A DNA stretch of 64,000 nt, from positions 1 through 64,000 of the forward strand of contig JALHMI010000009.1 in assembly GCA_022844125.1 (NCBI GenBank). Direction: 5' to 3'. Positions 28,017 through 37,234 of the stretch are shown one piece after another (the stretch's first letter is position 1; every line of letters starts with the position of its first letter). The position numbers were made by a program, and so were the translations under genes. The notes under the pieces were generated by a model, which was given only the letters and a program-made list of their open reading frames with translations, was not told where the DNA came from and made no database searches. The DNA is from Pirellulales bacterium. GTDB lineage: Bacteria; Planctomycetota; Planctomycetia; Pirellulales; PALSA-1355.

Positions 28017-29183
28017 TTATCTGTGGTTCTCTTTATCTGCGTTCTCTGTTTCGGTCTCGGCCAGACGCGAGAAAGTCTCCAGCCAGTCCGCGGTAATCGC
28101 GCCGGCGATGGTCTTCGCGGTCCGGCACTCGGCCGCGGTTTGCCCCCAGTAGAAACTGATCCAGCCGGCGACGTCGTTATTCGCTTCGATCAACTTCTTC
28201 AGTTCCGCCGCGGAACACTTCAGCGGAAACGTTTCTTCGACAACCACGGGCTTGCCGATCTGAAACCCGGCCAGTGTTTCCCGAGCCTGCTCAAGCTGGC
28301 CCCGCTCCGGATACACGTGCACGGCGATGAAGTCGAGCTTGTCCGCAACCTTCCCGGGCACGAAGCCCGACGTCAGGCCGGGCCGATCGAGACTCCAGTT
28401 GACCAACCCGACCGTTATCAGATGCCGCTCGTCATGCCGACGAATCGCCGTCACCAAGGTTTCGATCCACTCTCGCGCGACATCGGTTCGCTCGCGGCCG
28501 GCCAGATCGAGCGTGATGAACTGCACGAAGTGCTTGCCTGCGAATGCCGGGCCGAGCCAGTCGTCGCGCTTGCCTCCGCCCGATACGACCGGTTCGTTCA
28601 TCAGGTCGTAGCAGAAGATCGCGGGGCTCTTGGAACACGTCGCCGCGATTGCTTCCCAGAACGCGGCCTGGGCCTGCCAGCGATCCTGCTCCGAGAGCTC
28701 GTCGTACCACGGCGGCACGTCTGCCTTGTGATAGCAGGCCAGTCCGGTCAGATTGAGATACACTCCCGTCTGTTCGGCGAGCGCGACCAGCCGCGCCAGT
28801 TGTTTTAGCGCGTCGGGGTTCGGCTCCGTCGGCGAGCGCATGAAGCGGCCGAACTGCAAATGAATTCGCACGACATTCGCGCCGAGCGCCTTGATCTCGG
28901 CAAAGTCGGCCTCGACCGTGGGCCACTCGTCTGTCCAGTAGTCTTCGAGTAACCGGCCCTGCCCGTCGTGATCGTAGTTGACGCCCCACACGCGATACGG
29001 CTTGCCGGAATCAGCGAGAACAAAGCCGCGACCATCAGACGAAACGCGGATCGCGGGCAACTCGGCAGCAAGACCGCTGGAAGCGATCAGGATGGTCAGC
29101 ACCGCGAGCGCGAGACGCGTTGCTGCGCGCCGCGGCCGGAGCGGAAGTTCGAGACGCGTCGTCGGTGAAGGATTCGCTGGCAT
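28017..29183 (-). CDS. Exported GH5-like glycoside hydrolase
   Basis: 388 aa. Signal peptide (ATRLALAVLTILIASSGLAA) then a TIM barrel: YRVWGVNYDHDGQGRLLEDYW, FAEIKALGANVVRIHLQF, FCYDLMNEPVVSG with the acid/base Glu, DFIAVHVYPERG and GKPVVVEETFPLK with the nucleophile Glu. These match clan A cellulase/mannanase-like GH5 enzymes, probably acting on beta-mannan or beta-glucan. The last residues (ETETENADKENHR) derive from a repeat tract and are unlikely to be functional. An ATG 15 bases upstream (29198) is an alternative start. Confidence 0.85.
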   Translation of the reverse strand: MPANPSPTTRLELPLRPRRAATRLALAVLTILIASSGLAAELPAIRVSSDGRGFVLADSGKPYRVWGVNYDHDGQGRLLEDYWTDEWPTVEADFAEIKALGANVVRIHLQFGRFMRSPTEPNPDALKQLARLVALAEQTGVYLNLTGLACYHKADVPPWYDELSEQDRWQAQAAFWEAIAATCSKSPAIFCYDLMNEPVVSGGGKRDDWLGPAFAGKHFVQFITLDLAGRERTDVAREWIETLVTAIRRHDERHLITVGLVNWSLDRPGLTSGFVPGKVADKLDFIAVHVYPERGQLEQARETLAGFQIGKPVVVEETFPLKCSAAELKKLIEANNDVAGWISFYWGQTAAECRTAKTIAGAITADWLETFSRLAETETENADKENHR

Positions 29184-29267
29184 GGCGGTTCTCAGCATAG
29201 CAGAATGCAGCGTCGCGGCGCACTCGCCGCGACGAACGACCTGCGAAAACAGGGGGCGAGTGAGATC

Positions 29268-30638
29268 ATGACCGCGAGCAACCATGCCGACGCACCTCGT
29301 AGTGGGCGGTTCGCGTACCTCGCCGCGCTGTGGTTCGGAAAGGCCGAGGTCGGCCAGGTGGCTTACGTCGTCAGCGGAGTGGGGCTGATGGCCTGCAAGT
29401 ACGTCGTTGAAACGCTGGTCGTCTGGACCGCGACGGGTTACGTCATGCGCCCTTGGGATTTCGTTAATCCCATGATTTCCGAGCGAGCTCGACTCGTGCA
29501 GGGCGCGGGCGACTGGCTGCCGTGGGCCTGGATTCTCTGGACACTTCCGTTGCTGTTCATCGCGGTCTCAATGAGCGTTCGCCGGGCGGTCGATGCGGAC
29601 CGTTCGCCGTGGTTGGGAATGACGGTGCTTGTCCCACTGCTGAATCTGCCCATGATGCTCGCGCTGTCGCTCCTCCCCAACCGTGCGGATGAAAGCGATG
29701 CGGGTGGCGAAGATCGCTCCGCCGACCTGGTTCGCTCTGGAAACATGGTCACCAGCATCGCCATGGGGCTCGTGGCTGGCAGCGTGATGCTGGTGACCAG
29801 CGTCTACTTGCTGCAGGACTACGGTGCGGCGCTGTTCCTGGGAACGCCGCTGGTGATGGGCGCGATTGCATCATATCTGGAATGCCGGCGTCACGAGCGC
29901 GCCTGGAGCGAAGCGATTGGCATCGGTGTCGCCACGGTCGGTCTGGCTGCGGTCGCGCTTTTACTGTTTGCATTGGAAGGGGTAATCTGCATCGCGATGG
30001 CGTTGCCGCTGATCGTTCCGCTGGGAGCCATCGGCGGGCTGTTTGGAAAACTCATGGCCGACATCAGTCGCAAGCCGACGCGCGGTTGGGTCGGCGCGGT
30101 TCTCGTCTTGCCGCTGATTGCGGCCGGAGAGGCGAGCCTGTCGAGGAACGAGTTGCGCTCGGTCGTCTCCGCCATCGAGATCGATGCTCCGCCGGAAGTT
30201 GTCTGGCAAAACGTGCTGTCGTTTGCGGAGTTGCCGCGACAGCGGGAATGGTTTTTCAGGCTGGGGATTTCCTGCCCCGAACGGGCCCGGATCGAAGGGA
30301 CGGGTATTGGCGCCGTGCGCTACTGCGAGTTCACGACGGGCGCATTCGTCGAGCCGATCACCGTGTGGGACGAACCTCGCCGGCTGGCGTTCGACGTGAC
30401 GGAGCAGCCAGAGCCGATGTTCGAACTGAGTCCCTACCGTCACGTTCATCCGCCGCATCTGGACGGCGCGCTGCGGAGCGAACGGGGAGAATTTCGGCTG
30501 GTTCCGCTGGCCGGCGGGCGAACCCGGCTGGAAGGACGCACCTGGTACCGCGTGGATATTCACCCACAGTGTTACTGGTGCGCGCTCTCAGATGTGATCA
30601 TCGGCCGGATTCATGGGAGGGTGTTGCGCCACATCTAG
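29268..30638 (+). CDS. Polytopic membrane protein fused to an SRPBCC domain
   Basis: 456 aa. The first ~310 residues hold about seven TM segments, beginning with a DUF805-like stretch (YVVSGVGLMACKYVVETLVVW). From about 320 an SRPBCC/polyketide-cyclase-like lipid-binding domain follows: VVSAIEIDAPPEVVWQNVLSF, GTGIGAVRYCEFTTGAFVEPITVWDEPRRLAFDV and RTRLEGRTWYRV. Such cavities bind hydrophobic ligands. The combination suggests handling of a lipid or quinone at the membrane, but no function is assigned. Divergent from the GH5 gene. Confidence 0.78.
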   Translation: MTASNHADAPRSGRFAYLAALWFGKAEVGQVAYVVSGVGLMACKYVVETLVVWTATGYVMRPWDFVNPMISERARLVQGAGDWLPWAWILWTLPLLFIAVSMSVRRAVDADRSPWLGMTVLVPLLNLPMMLALSLLPNRADESDAGGEDRSADLVRSGNMVTSIAMGLVAGSVMLVTSVYLLQDYGAALFLGTPLVMGAIASYLECRRHERAWSEAIGIGVATVGLAAVALLLFALEGVICIAMALPLIVPLGAIGGLFGKLMADISRKPTRGWVGAVLVLPLIAAGEASLSRNELRSVVSAIEIDAPPEVVWQNVLSFAELPRQREWFFRLGISCPERARIEGTGIGAVRYCEFTTGAFVEPITVWDEPRRLAFDVTEQPEPMFELSPYRHVHPPHLDGALRSERGEFRLVPLAGGRTRLEGRTWYRVDIHPQCYWCALSDVIIGRIHGRVLRHI

Positions 30639-30756
30639 GTCCTCTCGGAGACTGGCGAAGGTCAGGACGCCGCTCAGGCGAATCGCTCCACGGACTGACA
30701 ATCGATCGTGCGTGCGCTTACAATGGGCCAGTCACATCCATTGAGAGCGGGCCACC

Positions 30757-33039
30757 ATGAAAATCCCCAGTGCACTATCGCCCCGATTGCCGTTCATCGT
30801 TGTTGCGCTGACTGCTTGTGCCTGGTTGGCAGGGCATTGCAAGGTGGCCCACGCCGCCGACAAGCCCAACGTGGTGTTCATTCTGGCCGACGATCTCGGC
30901 TGGACTGACCTCGGCTGCCAGGGTTCGAAGTACTACGAAACGCCAAACATCGATAAGCTCGCCGCCGGTGGCATCCGCTTCACGAGCGGTTACACTTGCG
31001 GGCCAAACTGCCAGCCCACGCGCGCCGCGGTGATGTCAGGCCAGTACGGTCCCCGCACCGGCATCTACACCGTCGGCAACATCGACCGCTTCCATTGGCA
31101 GAGCCGCTCGCTGCGGCCGGTGGACAATGCCGAGCACGTGCCGGCGGATCGCGTACTGCTCGGCGCGGCCATCCAGCGTGCGGGCTATGCGACCGGCATG
31201 TTCGGCAAGTGGCACCTCGGCAACGACGCCATGAATCATCCTGCGAAGCGCGGCTTCGACGAGGCGCTCGTCTCCGCAGGCCAGCACTTCAACTTCAAGA
31301 CGAACCCGCCGATCGAACATGAGAAGGACACGTACCTGGCGGACTTCCTCACCGATCATGCGGTCGACTTCATCAAGCGACACAAAGACAAGCCGTTCTT
31401 TCTCTATCTGCCACACTTCGGCGTGCATAGCCCGCACCACGCCAAGCAGGAGACGATCGCCCGCTTTCGCGACAAGGCGAAGGCCGGCTCGCGCGAGAAG
31501 GGGGGACACTACGATCCGGTCTATGCCGCGATGATCGCCAGCGTCGACGAAAGTGTCGGCCGAGTCGTGGCCACGCTTGAGGAACTCGGCCTCGCGAAGA
31601 ATACGCTGGTCATATTTTCCAGCGACAACGGCGGCGTCGGCGGTTACGAACGTTGGGGCATCAACGGCGGTTCGATCACGGACAATGCTCCACTGCACGG
31701 CGGCAAAGGCATGCTCTACGAAGGGGGCGTCCGCGTGCCGTACATCTTCCGCTGGCCGGGCGTGATTCCTGCTGGTGAAACCTGCGACGAGCCGATCAAC
31801 AGTGTTGATCTCTATCCGACCTTGCTCGAAGTCACCGGCGCGTCCAGCCCGCCGCAACAACTCGACGGCCAGAGCTATCTCTCCGTGCTGAAGAGCGGCG
31901 GCAAGGAGTCACTCGATCGCGAGGCGATCTACTGGCACTTTCCGGGCTATCTCGGCGCTGGTGGCGACACCTGGCGGACCACCCCGGCAGGCGCCATTCG
32001 CGCAGGCGACTGGAAACTGCATGAGTTCTTTGAAGATGGACGCGTCGAACTTTACAACCTGCGCGACGACATCGGTGAAACGAAAAACCTGGTCGCCGAG
32101 AATCCCGAGAAGGCCGCTGAACTGAAGGCGAAACTTGTCGCGTGGAGAAATGACATTGGTGCTCCGATGCCGACCAAGAACACGCCGGCGGACTCCGCCG
32201 CTGAGCAACCGGGCCGTAAAAAAACCCAGAACAAGGGGCGCGGCATGGGTCAAGGCAAACGCCGCAAAGCTGCCGAGGAAACAAAAACTTCCGCAGTCGA
32301 TTCGAGCGGCGCGTTCCACGCGGTCGCTTGCGAAGGAACCTACCCCGGCCACTTGCAGGGCGTCTGCACTAATGATCGCGGTGCCATCTATTGGTCGTTC
32401 ACGACCGTGTTGGTGAAGACTGGCGCCGACGGCAAGGTGCAGAAACAGATCGACGTGGCGTCACATCACGGCGATCTGTGCTTTCACGAGGGCAAACTGT
32501 ACGTCGCGGTTAACCTTGGGCAGTTCAACCTGCCTGCCGGCAAAGCCGATTCGTGGATCTATGTCTACGACGCTGAGACGCTCGCCGAACTCTCGCGGCA
32601 TGAAGTCCAGCAAGTCGTCCACGGGGCCGGCGGAATTGCGCATCACGCCGGGCGGTTCTGGGTCGTGGGCGGACTGCCGATCGGTAGCAAGGAGAACTAC
32701 GTCTACGAATTCGACGAGCAGCTTGCATTCCAGCAGCGGCACGTCCTCGATAGCGGCTATACGCTGATGGGCATTCAGACCGCGACCTTCGCCGATGGCC
32801 ACTTCTGGTTCGGCTGCTACGGTTCGCCGCGGATGCTGCTCAAGACCGACGAAAATCTGAAGCTGGTTGGCAAGTGGCAGTTCGACGCTTCGCTCGGGAT
32901 CGCCCCCATCGGTGACGGCAAGTTTCTCGTCGCCGGCGGCATCCGCCATCCGGACAAGCGTTACGGCGGCGCGGTCAGCGTGGCCGTGCCGGACGAGAAT
33001 CTCGGCTTGAAAATCGTTGAAACGCTGCCGGCTCAGTAG
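30757..33039 (+). CDS. Secreted sulfatase with C-terminal propeller-like domain
   Basis: 760 aa, far longer than the usual ~480. Signal peptide, then a complete S1 sulfatase: VFILADDLGWTDLGC, formylglycine site C85 (NCQPTRAAVMSG), MFGKWHLGND, LPHFGVHSPHH, FSSDNGGVGGY and DDIGETKNLV at the normal C-terminus. A basic low-complexity linker (about 474-515, NKGRGMGQGKRRK) leads to a ~245-residue repeat domain (HLQGVCTNDRGAIYWSF, GIAHHAGRFWVVGGLP, FADGHFWFGCYGSP) that reads like a five- to six-bladed beta-propeller. The propeller may bind substrate or be an independent enzyme domain. Confidence 0.9.
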   Translation: MKIPSALSPRLPFIVVALTACAWLAGHCKVAHAADKPNVVFILADDLGWTDLGCQGSKYYETPNIDKLAAGGIRFTSGYTCGPNCQPTRAAVMSGQYGPRTGIYTVGNIDRFHWQSRSLRPVDNAEHVPADRVLLGAAIQRAGYATGMFGKWHLGNDAMNHPAKRGFDEALVSAGQHFNFKTNPPIEHEKDTYLADFLTDHAVDFIKRHKDKPFFLYLPHFGVHSPHHAKQETIARFRDKAKAGSREKGGHYDPVYAAMIASVDESVGRVVATLEELGLAKNTLVIFSSDNGGVGGYERWGINGGSITDNAPLHGGKGMLYEGGVRVPYIFRWPGVIPAGETCDEPINSVDLYPTLLEVTGASSPPQQLDGQSYLSVLKSGGKESLDREAIYWHFPGYLGAGGDTWRTTPAGAIRAGDWKLHEFFEDGRVELYNLRDDIGETKNLVAENPEKAAELKAKLVAWRNDIGAPMPTKNTPADSAAEQPGRKKTQNKGRGMGQGKRRKAAEETKTSAVDSSGAFHAVACEGTYPGHLQGVCTNDRGAIYWSFTTVLVKTGADGKVQKQIDVASHHGDLCFHEGKLYVAVNLGQFNLPAGKADSWIYVYDAETLAELSRHEVQQVVHGAGGIAHHAGRFWVVGGLPIGSKENYVYEFDEQLAFQQRHVLDSGYTLMGIQTATFADGHFWFGCYGSPRMLLKTDENLKLVGKWQFDASLGIAPIGDGKFLVAGGIRHPDKRYGGAVSVAVPDENLGLKIVETLPAQ

Positions 33040-33177
33040 ACGCCCCCTGCGAGCGAGTGTGGGCTCCACTGTCAGCGCTCAACAAGCACTCTCCCCCGCG
33101 CACGTGCGGACGTGCTAAGTTTAGGTAGCCAAGGGTCTACCCCGTCTGGCACGTTTCAAGCGGCGAAGGGGGATGTC

Positions 33178-34641
33178 TTGCAACTCGAACTCCAACTGAC
33201 CAATGACGAGCGAGTGCTTCCGAGTGTGCGCGCATTCGCCCATGAAACGCTCCGGCAAGTGCCGCTCTCGCCAGGGGACGCCGCGGGATTGGAGAAACTT
33301 GTCGTGGGTGCCGTCGAAGACGCCGTGGCACACGCTTATCGACCGGGCGAAGAGGGCGCGATCAAGCTCTCGATCAACGACACGCACGGCCGGCTGGAGC
33401 TCCTGGTGCGAGATTTCGGCCTGCCGCAGGACGTGGCGGATCTCGAGCGACGCTTGCACGCTGAAGACGACTCGGCCGATCGGCTGTTCGGTTGCCCGGC
33501 GAGCGCGATCAACGAAGTCCACTGGCTGGCGTTCGGGCCCGAGGGGAAGGCCCTGCAGGTGCGCAAGTGGTTGCACGATAAGTCCATCACCGAGCACACC
33601 GAGGCGGCCAACCTGGCGCCGTTTGTCGAGAGCGCTCCGCTCGCGCCGCAGCAGCAGTACACGGTACGCCGGATGCAGCCCAGCGAGGCGGTGCAGGTCT
33701 CGCAGCTCATGTATCGCACCTACGGTGGTACCTACTTTAACCCGGACGTCTACTACCCCGAGCGTGTGGCGGCTCACAACGCCAATGGCTCGGTGATCTC
33801 GTTCGTCGCGGTGGCGGAGGACGGCTATGTCGCGGGTCACATCGCGCTAGAGCTTAACCAGCCGGGCCGCGTGGCCGAGTCGGGACAAGCGGCGGTCGAT
33901 CCCGCGCATCGCGGCCGGGGACTTCTGGAGCGGATGAAGGAACTCGCGCTCGAAGTGGCCACGCAGCGCAACCTGATCGGCTGGTATGCGGATGCGGTGG
34001 CCGTGCACGAACTTACGCAGAAGTCGAACGTCAACCACGGCGGCAAGCTGACGGGCGTGGAACTGGGCATCTCACCCAAAACCGAGAAGTTTCGCGGGTT
34101 TGGCGAGCAAACGCAGCGTGTGACCTGCCTGTTGTATTTCCATTGGCTCAAACCGCCTACCGAGCGCACGGTGTGTCTGCCACCACGGCATCGCGATCTG
34201 GTCGAGTTGATTTATCGGCGACTCGAATGTCCGGTGAAGTTTACGGACGGTGTGCCTCCCACGGGGCACGGCACGCTCGCAGTGAAGGCAGATCCTGGGG
34301 CCGGCACAGCATTCATCCGGGCCGACGCGCTGGGGGCGGACACGGTGCACGCCGTCCGACATGCCAAGCGCGAACTCGTCGAGCGTTCGCATGCACAGGT
34401 CGTGTTTGTCGAATTGCCACTGGATGACCCCGGCACTGCCGAGGTCGTCGCAGGGCTAGCCGCCTTCGGCTTTGGCTTCGCCGGCATTGCTCCGCACTTT
34501 TCGCAGCGTGGCGATCTGGTGCGGCTCGTGTATCTGGTCGAGCCGCTCGCACGCGAGCCGATCAAGACCTACGACGCCGACGCCGCGCAGCTGGTGGACT
34601 ATGTTCTCGCCGAGCAGGACCGCGTGCGCGCGGGGTTGTAG
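33178..34641 (+). CDS. HATPase (anti-sigma type) fused to GNAT acetyltransferase
   Basis: About 487 aa. Residues 1-140 resemble RsbW-type ATP-binding domains: LEKLVVGAVEDAVAHAYRPG, with Asp where the N-box Asn normally sits, and LELLVRDFGLPQDV. From about 150 a GNAT domain follows (YTVRRMQPSEAVQVSQLMYRTYG, AAVDPAHRGRGLLERMKELALE with the acetyl-CoA loop), then a second half ending in ALREP-type sequence. The TTG at 33178 is chosen because AAGGGGGA lies six bases upstream; a GTG at 33112 lacks a site. Planctomycete members exist, but the role (serine kinase, anti-sigma or acetyltransferase) is unknown. Confidence 0.82.
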   Translation: MQLELQLTNDERVLPSVRAFAHETLRQVPLSPGDAAGLEKLVVGAVEDAVAHAYRPGEEGAIKLSINDTHGRLELLVRDFGLPQDVADLERRLHAEDDSADRLFGCPASAINEVHWLAFGPEGKALQVRKWLHDKSITEHTEAANLAPFVESAPLAPQQQYTVRRMQPSEAVQVSQLMYRTYGGTYFNPDVYYPERVAAHNANGSVISFVAVAEDGYVAGHIALELNQPGRVAESGQAAVDPAHRGRGLLERMKELALEVATQRNLIGWYADAVAVHELTQKSNVNHGGKLTGVELGISPKTEKFRGFGEQTQRVTCLLYFHWLKPPTERTVCLPPRHRDLVELIYRRLECPVKFTDGVPPTGHGTLAVKADPGAGTAFIRADALGADTVHAVRHAKRELVERSHAQVVFVELPLDDPGTAEVVAGLAAFGFGFAGIAPHFSQRGDLVRLVYLVEPLAREPIKTYDADAAQLVDYVLAEQDRVRAGL

Positions 34642-34664
34642 CCGCAAACAACCGGAGACTTGGC

Positions 34665-35183
34665 ATGTGTCCGTTTCGCAGACGCCCCGCAGTGCGGTTG
34701 CCTGACTGGTCGTATGAGCCTGTGATTGGACCGCGCAGCGTACGTTTCGCGGCTGGCCATTGGTATGTGACCGATGGGGGTATTTCCGGTGAAACCGCCG
34801 TTCTGATCGGCGAGTGTGGCGAGCATGAGGGCGAGGTGAGCGTCGAACTGGATTCAGCGGGCCTCGACATCACCACGCTTCGCTATCGTAGTGAAAGCGC
34901 GCCGGCCTTCCACGAAATCGTGATTGACTCCGGAGCCATCGTGATTGCCTGCGAGGATCGGTTCAAATCGGCGAGTCTGACCTCGCGTGCCGCCTGTGCC
35001 GCGCTGCTCGATAAGGCAGCGCCGCCAACCGCCGATTGTTTTGCGGTTAGCATTGTGGCGCAGGGGCTGAGCGTCGGGATCGTTATCTGGCCGGAGTTCG
35101 GCGATGGCGTTTACCTGCTAAACCACCAGCGAAACAACGGCGAGCACCTGCTGAGAATCCACGCCGAGCATGAGGACTCGTGA
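34665..35183 (+). CDS. Hypothetical protein, 172 aa
   Basis: Starts at MCPFRRRPAV after a GGAGA ribosome site, 23 bases past the HATPase-GNAT stop, so it is probably co-transcribed. It reads as a soluble beta-rich protein (SVRFAAGHWYVTDGGISGE, FHEIVIDSGAIVIACED, VSIVAQGLSVGIVIWPEF). No family is recognised and no cysteine or membrane motif stands out. Confidence 0.65.
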   Translation: MCPFRRRPAVRLPDWSYEPVIGPRSVRFAAGHWYVTDGGISGETAVLIGECGEHEGEVSVELDSAGLDITTLRYRSESAPAFHEIVIDSGAIVIACEDRFKSASLTSRAACAALLDKAAPPTADCFAVSIVAQGLSVGIVIWPEFGDGVYLLNHQRNNGEHLLRIHAEHEDS

Positions 35184-35296
35184 AGGTGTCGGCGCACCGC
35201 CGAAAAGACCCTTGCGTCGCGGCTTCCGGGCGACTACTTATAGGGTTGCTTCCTGCCTAGTATCCCGCCGGCGCGTTCGATTTCGGAGTTTTCCCC

Positions 35297-36949
35297 ATGC
35301 TCGCATTCCTGGCCGCGCTCGCGCTTGCCGCAGCGCCTGCCGATGATACGTTCCTCGCCTGGGTCGTCGAACCGGTCGCTGTTGCCGTTCTACCGGCATC
35401 GACCGCCGCGGAACTCGACGACGACGAGCTCGCCGCGCTCGCCGACGGCCAGCCCACGCTCCCCTTTGCCGAAGCAACGACCGGCTTGCGCACGCCGGAT
35501 GGCGACACCTGGGTCGGCTCGCCTTACGGCCTGCAATTGCTCGCCCGCGATGCCACCCGCTGGAAAGTGTTTCACTCGCAGCGCTGGCTGCCGAGCGACG
35601 ACGTGCGGCAGCTCTCGCTGGCTGGCAATGGTTCGTTGTATGTGCGCATCAGCGGCGGGGTTGTAAAACTGCGGCGAGAGCAGACCTCGCTCGAAGCCAA
35701 GATGAATGCCATCGACGCAACGCTGCAAAAGCATCACGTGCGCGGTGGCTTTGTCTCGGAAGTCAGTCTGCCGACCCCCGGCGACCTGTCGAGCGCGCGG
35801 ATGCAGGAATCGAATGACAACGACGGACTGTGGACCTGCATGTATCTGGCCGGCGAGGCGTTTCGCTATGCCGCGACCGGCGATCCCCAGGCGAAGCAGA
35901 ATGCACGCCGCTCGCTGGATGCGATTATGTTTCTCGAACGCGTTTCGACGATACCCGGCTTTGTCGCCCGTAGCGTGATTCCCCGCGAAAGCGATCCCAA
36001 GCGGCACGGTGGCGAGTGGCATCCGTCGGCCGACGGCAAGTGGTGGTGGAAGGCGGACACCTCAAGCGACGAGGTTGTGGGGCATTACTTCGCCTATCAC
36101 GTGTACTACAACGTTTGCGCCGACGAGGCCGAACGCGCTGAGATTCGCCCCTACGTCGAGCGGGTCACCGATCACATTCTCGATCATGGACTGCATTACG
36201 TTGGCCCGCCGGGCAAGCCCACGACCTGGGGAGTCTGGTCGCCCGAAGGTTTGAACCACGACCTGCGGCGGATTGGCGACCGCGGGCTGAATTCGCTGGA
36301 GATCATTTCGCACCTAAAGGTGGCCGAGCAGATCGTGGGCAAGCCGCGCTACACGGCCAAGCTTAAGGAGCTCATTGCCGAGCATGGCTATGCGACCAAC
36401 ACGGTACTGCAGAAGCAGGTCTGGCCGCCGCATCTGGTGAACCACAGCGACGACGAACTGGCGTTCCTGTCGTACTATCCGCTCGTCGTGCTGGAACGCG
36501 ACGTCCACCTGCGAAAGGTCTATCTGGCGAGCATCCGTCGCTCATGGCTGATCGAGCGCCCCGAGCACAGTCCGCTGTTCAATTACATTTATGCAGCAGC
36601 CTTGCAGGCCAACACCTGGACCGATCCGACGAAGCGACCACCGCAGGCATTTGTCGCACCCGACGAGTACGATGCGGCCGAATCGCTCGAGTGGTTCCGC
36701 GATGTGCCAGCGGATACAGTTGTGTGGACCGTAAAAAACTCGCACCGCCGCGACATCGAGCTCGTAGGGAACAACCGCGAACGTCGCCCGCGGGCTGAAA
36801 CGGTGCTGCCAGCAAGCGAGCGGCGCGTGATGCGTTGGAACGGCGATCCGTACACTTTGGATGGCGGTTCAGGGGGGCGCGAACGAGATGATGGGCACGC
36901 GATTTTGCTGCCCTACTGGATGGGTCGATTTCACCGCTTCCTTGACTGA
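35297..36949 (+). CDS. Exported protein with propeller fragment and alpha/alpha barrel
   Basis: 550 aa. Short signal (MLAFLAALALAAAPAD). Residues ~70-130 look like one or two blades of a two-component-regulator-type propeller (DTWVGSPYGLQLLARD, LAGNGSLYVRISGGVVKL). From ~150 the sequence is a helical barrel resembling six-hairpin glycosidases: NDNDGLWTCMYLAGEAFRYAATGD, YFAYHVYYNVCADEAER, WGVWSPEGLNHDLRRIGDRGLNSLEIISHLKVAEQ. It is probably a carbohydrate-active or polysaccharide-binding protein; catalytic residues cannot be named. Confidence 0.78.
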   Translation: MLAFLAALALAAAPADDTFLAWVVEPVAVAVLPASTAAELDDDELAALADGQPTLPFAEATTGLRTPDGDTWVGSPYGLQLLARDATRWKVFHSQRWLPSDDVRQLSLAGNGSLYVRISGGVVKLRREQTSLEAKMNAIDATLQKHHVRGGFVSEVSLPTPGDLSSARMQESNDNDGLWTCMYLAGEAFRYAATGDPQAKQNARRSLDAIMFLERVSTIPGFVARSVIPRESDPKRHGGEWHPSADGKWWWKADTSSDEVVGHYFAYHVYYNVCADEAERAEIRPYVERVTDHILDHGLHYVGPPGKPTTWGVWSPEGLNHDLRRIGDRGLNSLEIISHLKVAEQIVGKPRYTAKLKELIAEHGYATNTVLQKQVWPPHLVNHSDDELAFLSYYPLVVLERDVHLRKVYLASIRRSWLIERPEHSPLFNYIYAAALQANTWTDPTKRPPQAFVAPDEYDAAESLEWFRDVPADTVVWTVKNSHRRDIELVGNNRERRPRAETVLPASERRVMRWNGDPYTLDGGSGGRERDDGHAILLPYWMGRFHRFLD

Positions 36950-37110
36950 CATGAGTGGGACAGGTTCGCCCACTGGCGTGCTGGCGTGCCCACCCCCATT
37001 GGCTTTTCGAGGTGCGAGATTTTCGCGTCCGCACAAGTTTAGGGTTCGGCCATCGCTCTGGCCGATAGTCTAGTGTGGAGATGGGCGATTGCCGTCCATT
37101 GCTCTCAAGG

Positions 37111-37148
37111 CCCGCTCGCGTTGCTGCCCCGCGCCGAGCGGGTTTTTT
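37111..37148 (+). terminator. Intrinsic terminator
   Basis: CCCGCTCG (37111-37118) and CGAGCGGG (37135-37142) form an 8-bp GC-rich stem with a 16-nt loop, followed directly by TTTTTT (37143-37148). It lies 160 bases beyond the stop of the 550-aa gene. A second hairpin (CGGCCA/TGGCCG near 37047-37064) precedes it, so the piece could also be the 3' end of a small RNA. Confidence 0.75.
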
Positions 37149-37203
37149 CTTGCGCCGCTGTCAAAGATCCCCTATTCGCCCAGCTTAACTTACTTCGACT
37201 TGT

Positions 37204-37213
37204 CTTAATTAAG
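37204..37213. promoter_or_regulatory. AT-rich palindrome upstream of the MarR gene
   Basis: CTTAATTAAG is a perfect 10-bp palindrome 22 bases before the MarR start, inside the only strongly AT-rich stretch of the area (37180-37232). That fits an autoregulatory MarR operator overlapping the promoter of the efflux unit. Binding is inferred. Confidence 0.5.
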
Positions 37214-37234
37214 GCGGATTAATAATATAGGGGC

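Noticed and set aside
27939-28808. Plus-strand frame opposite GH5
   Set aside because: Begins in the repeat region and is antisense to a gene with both catalytic glutamates.
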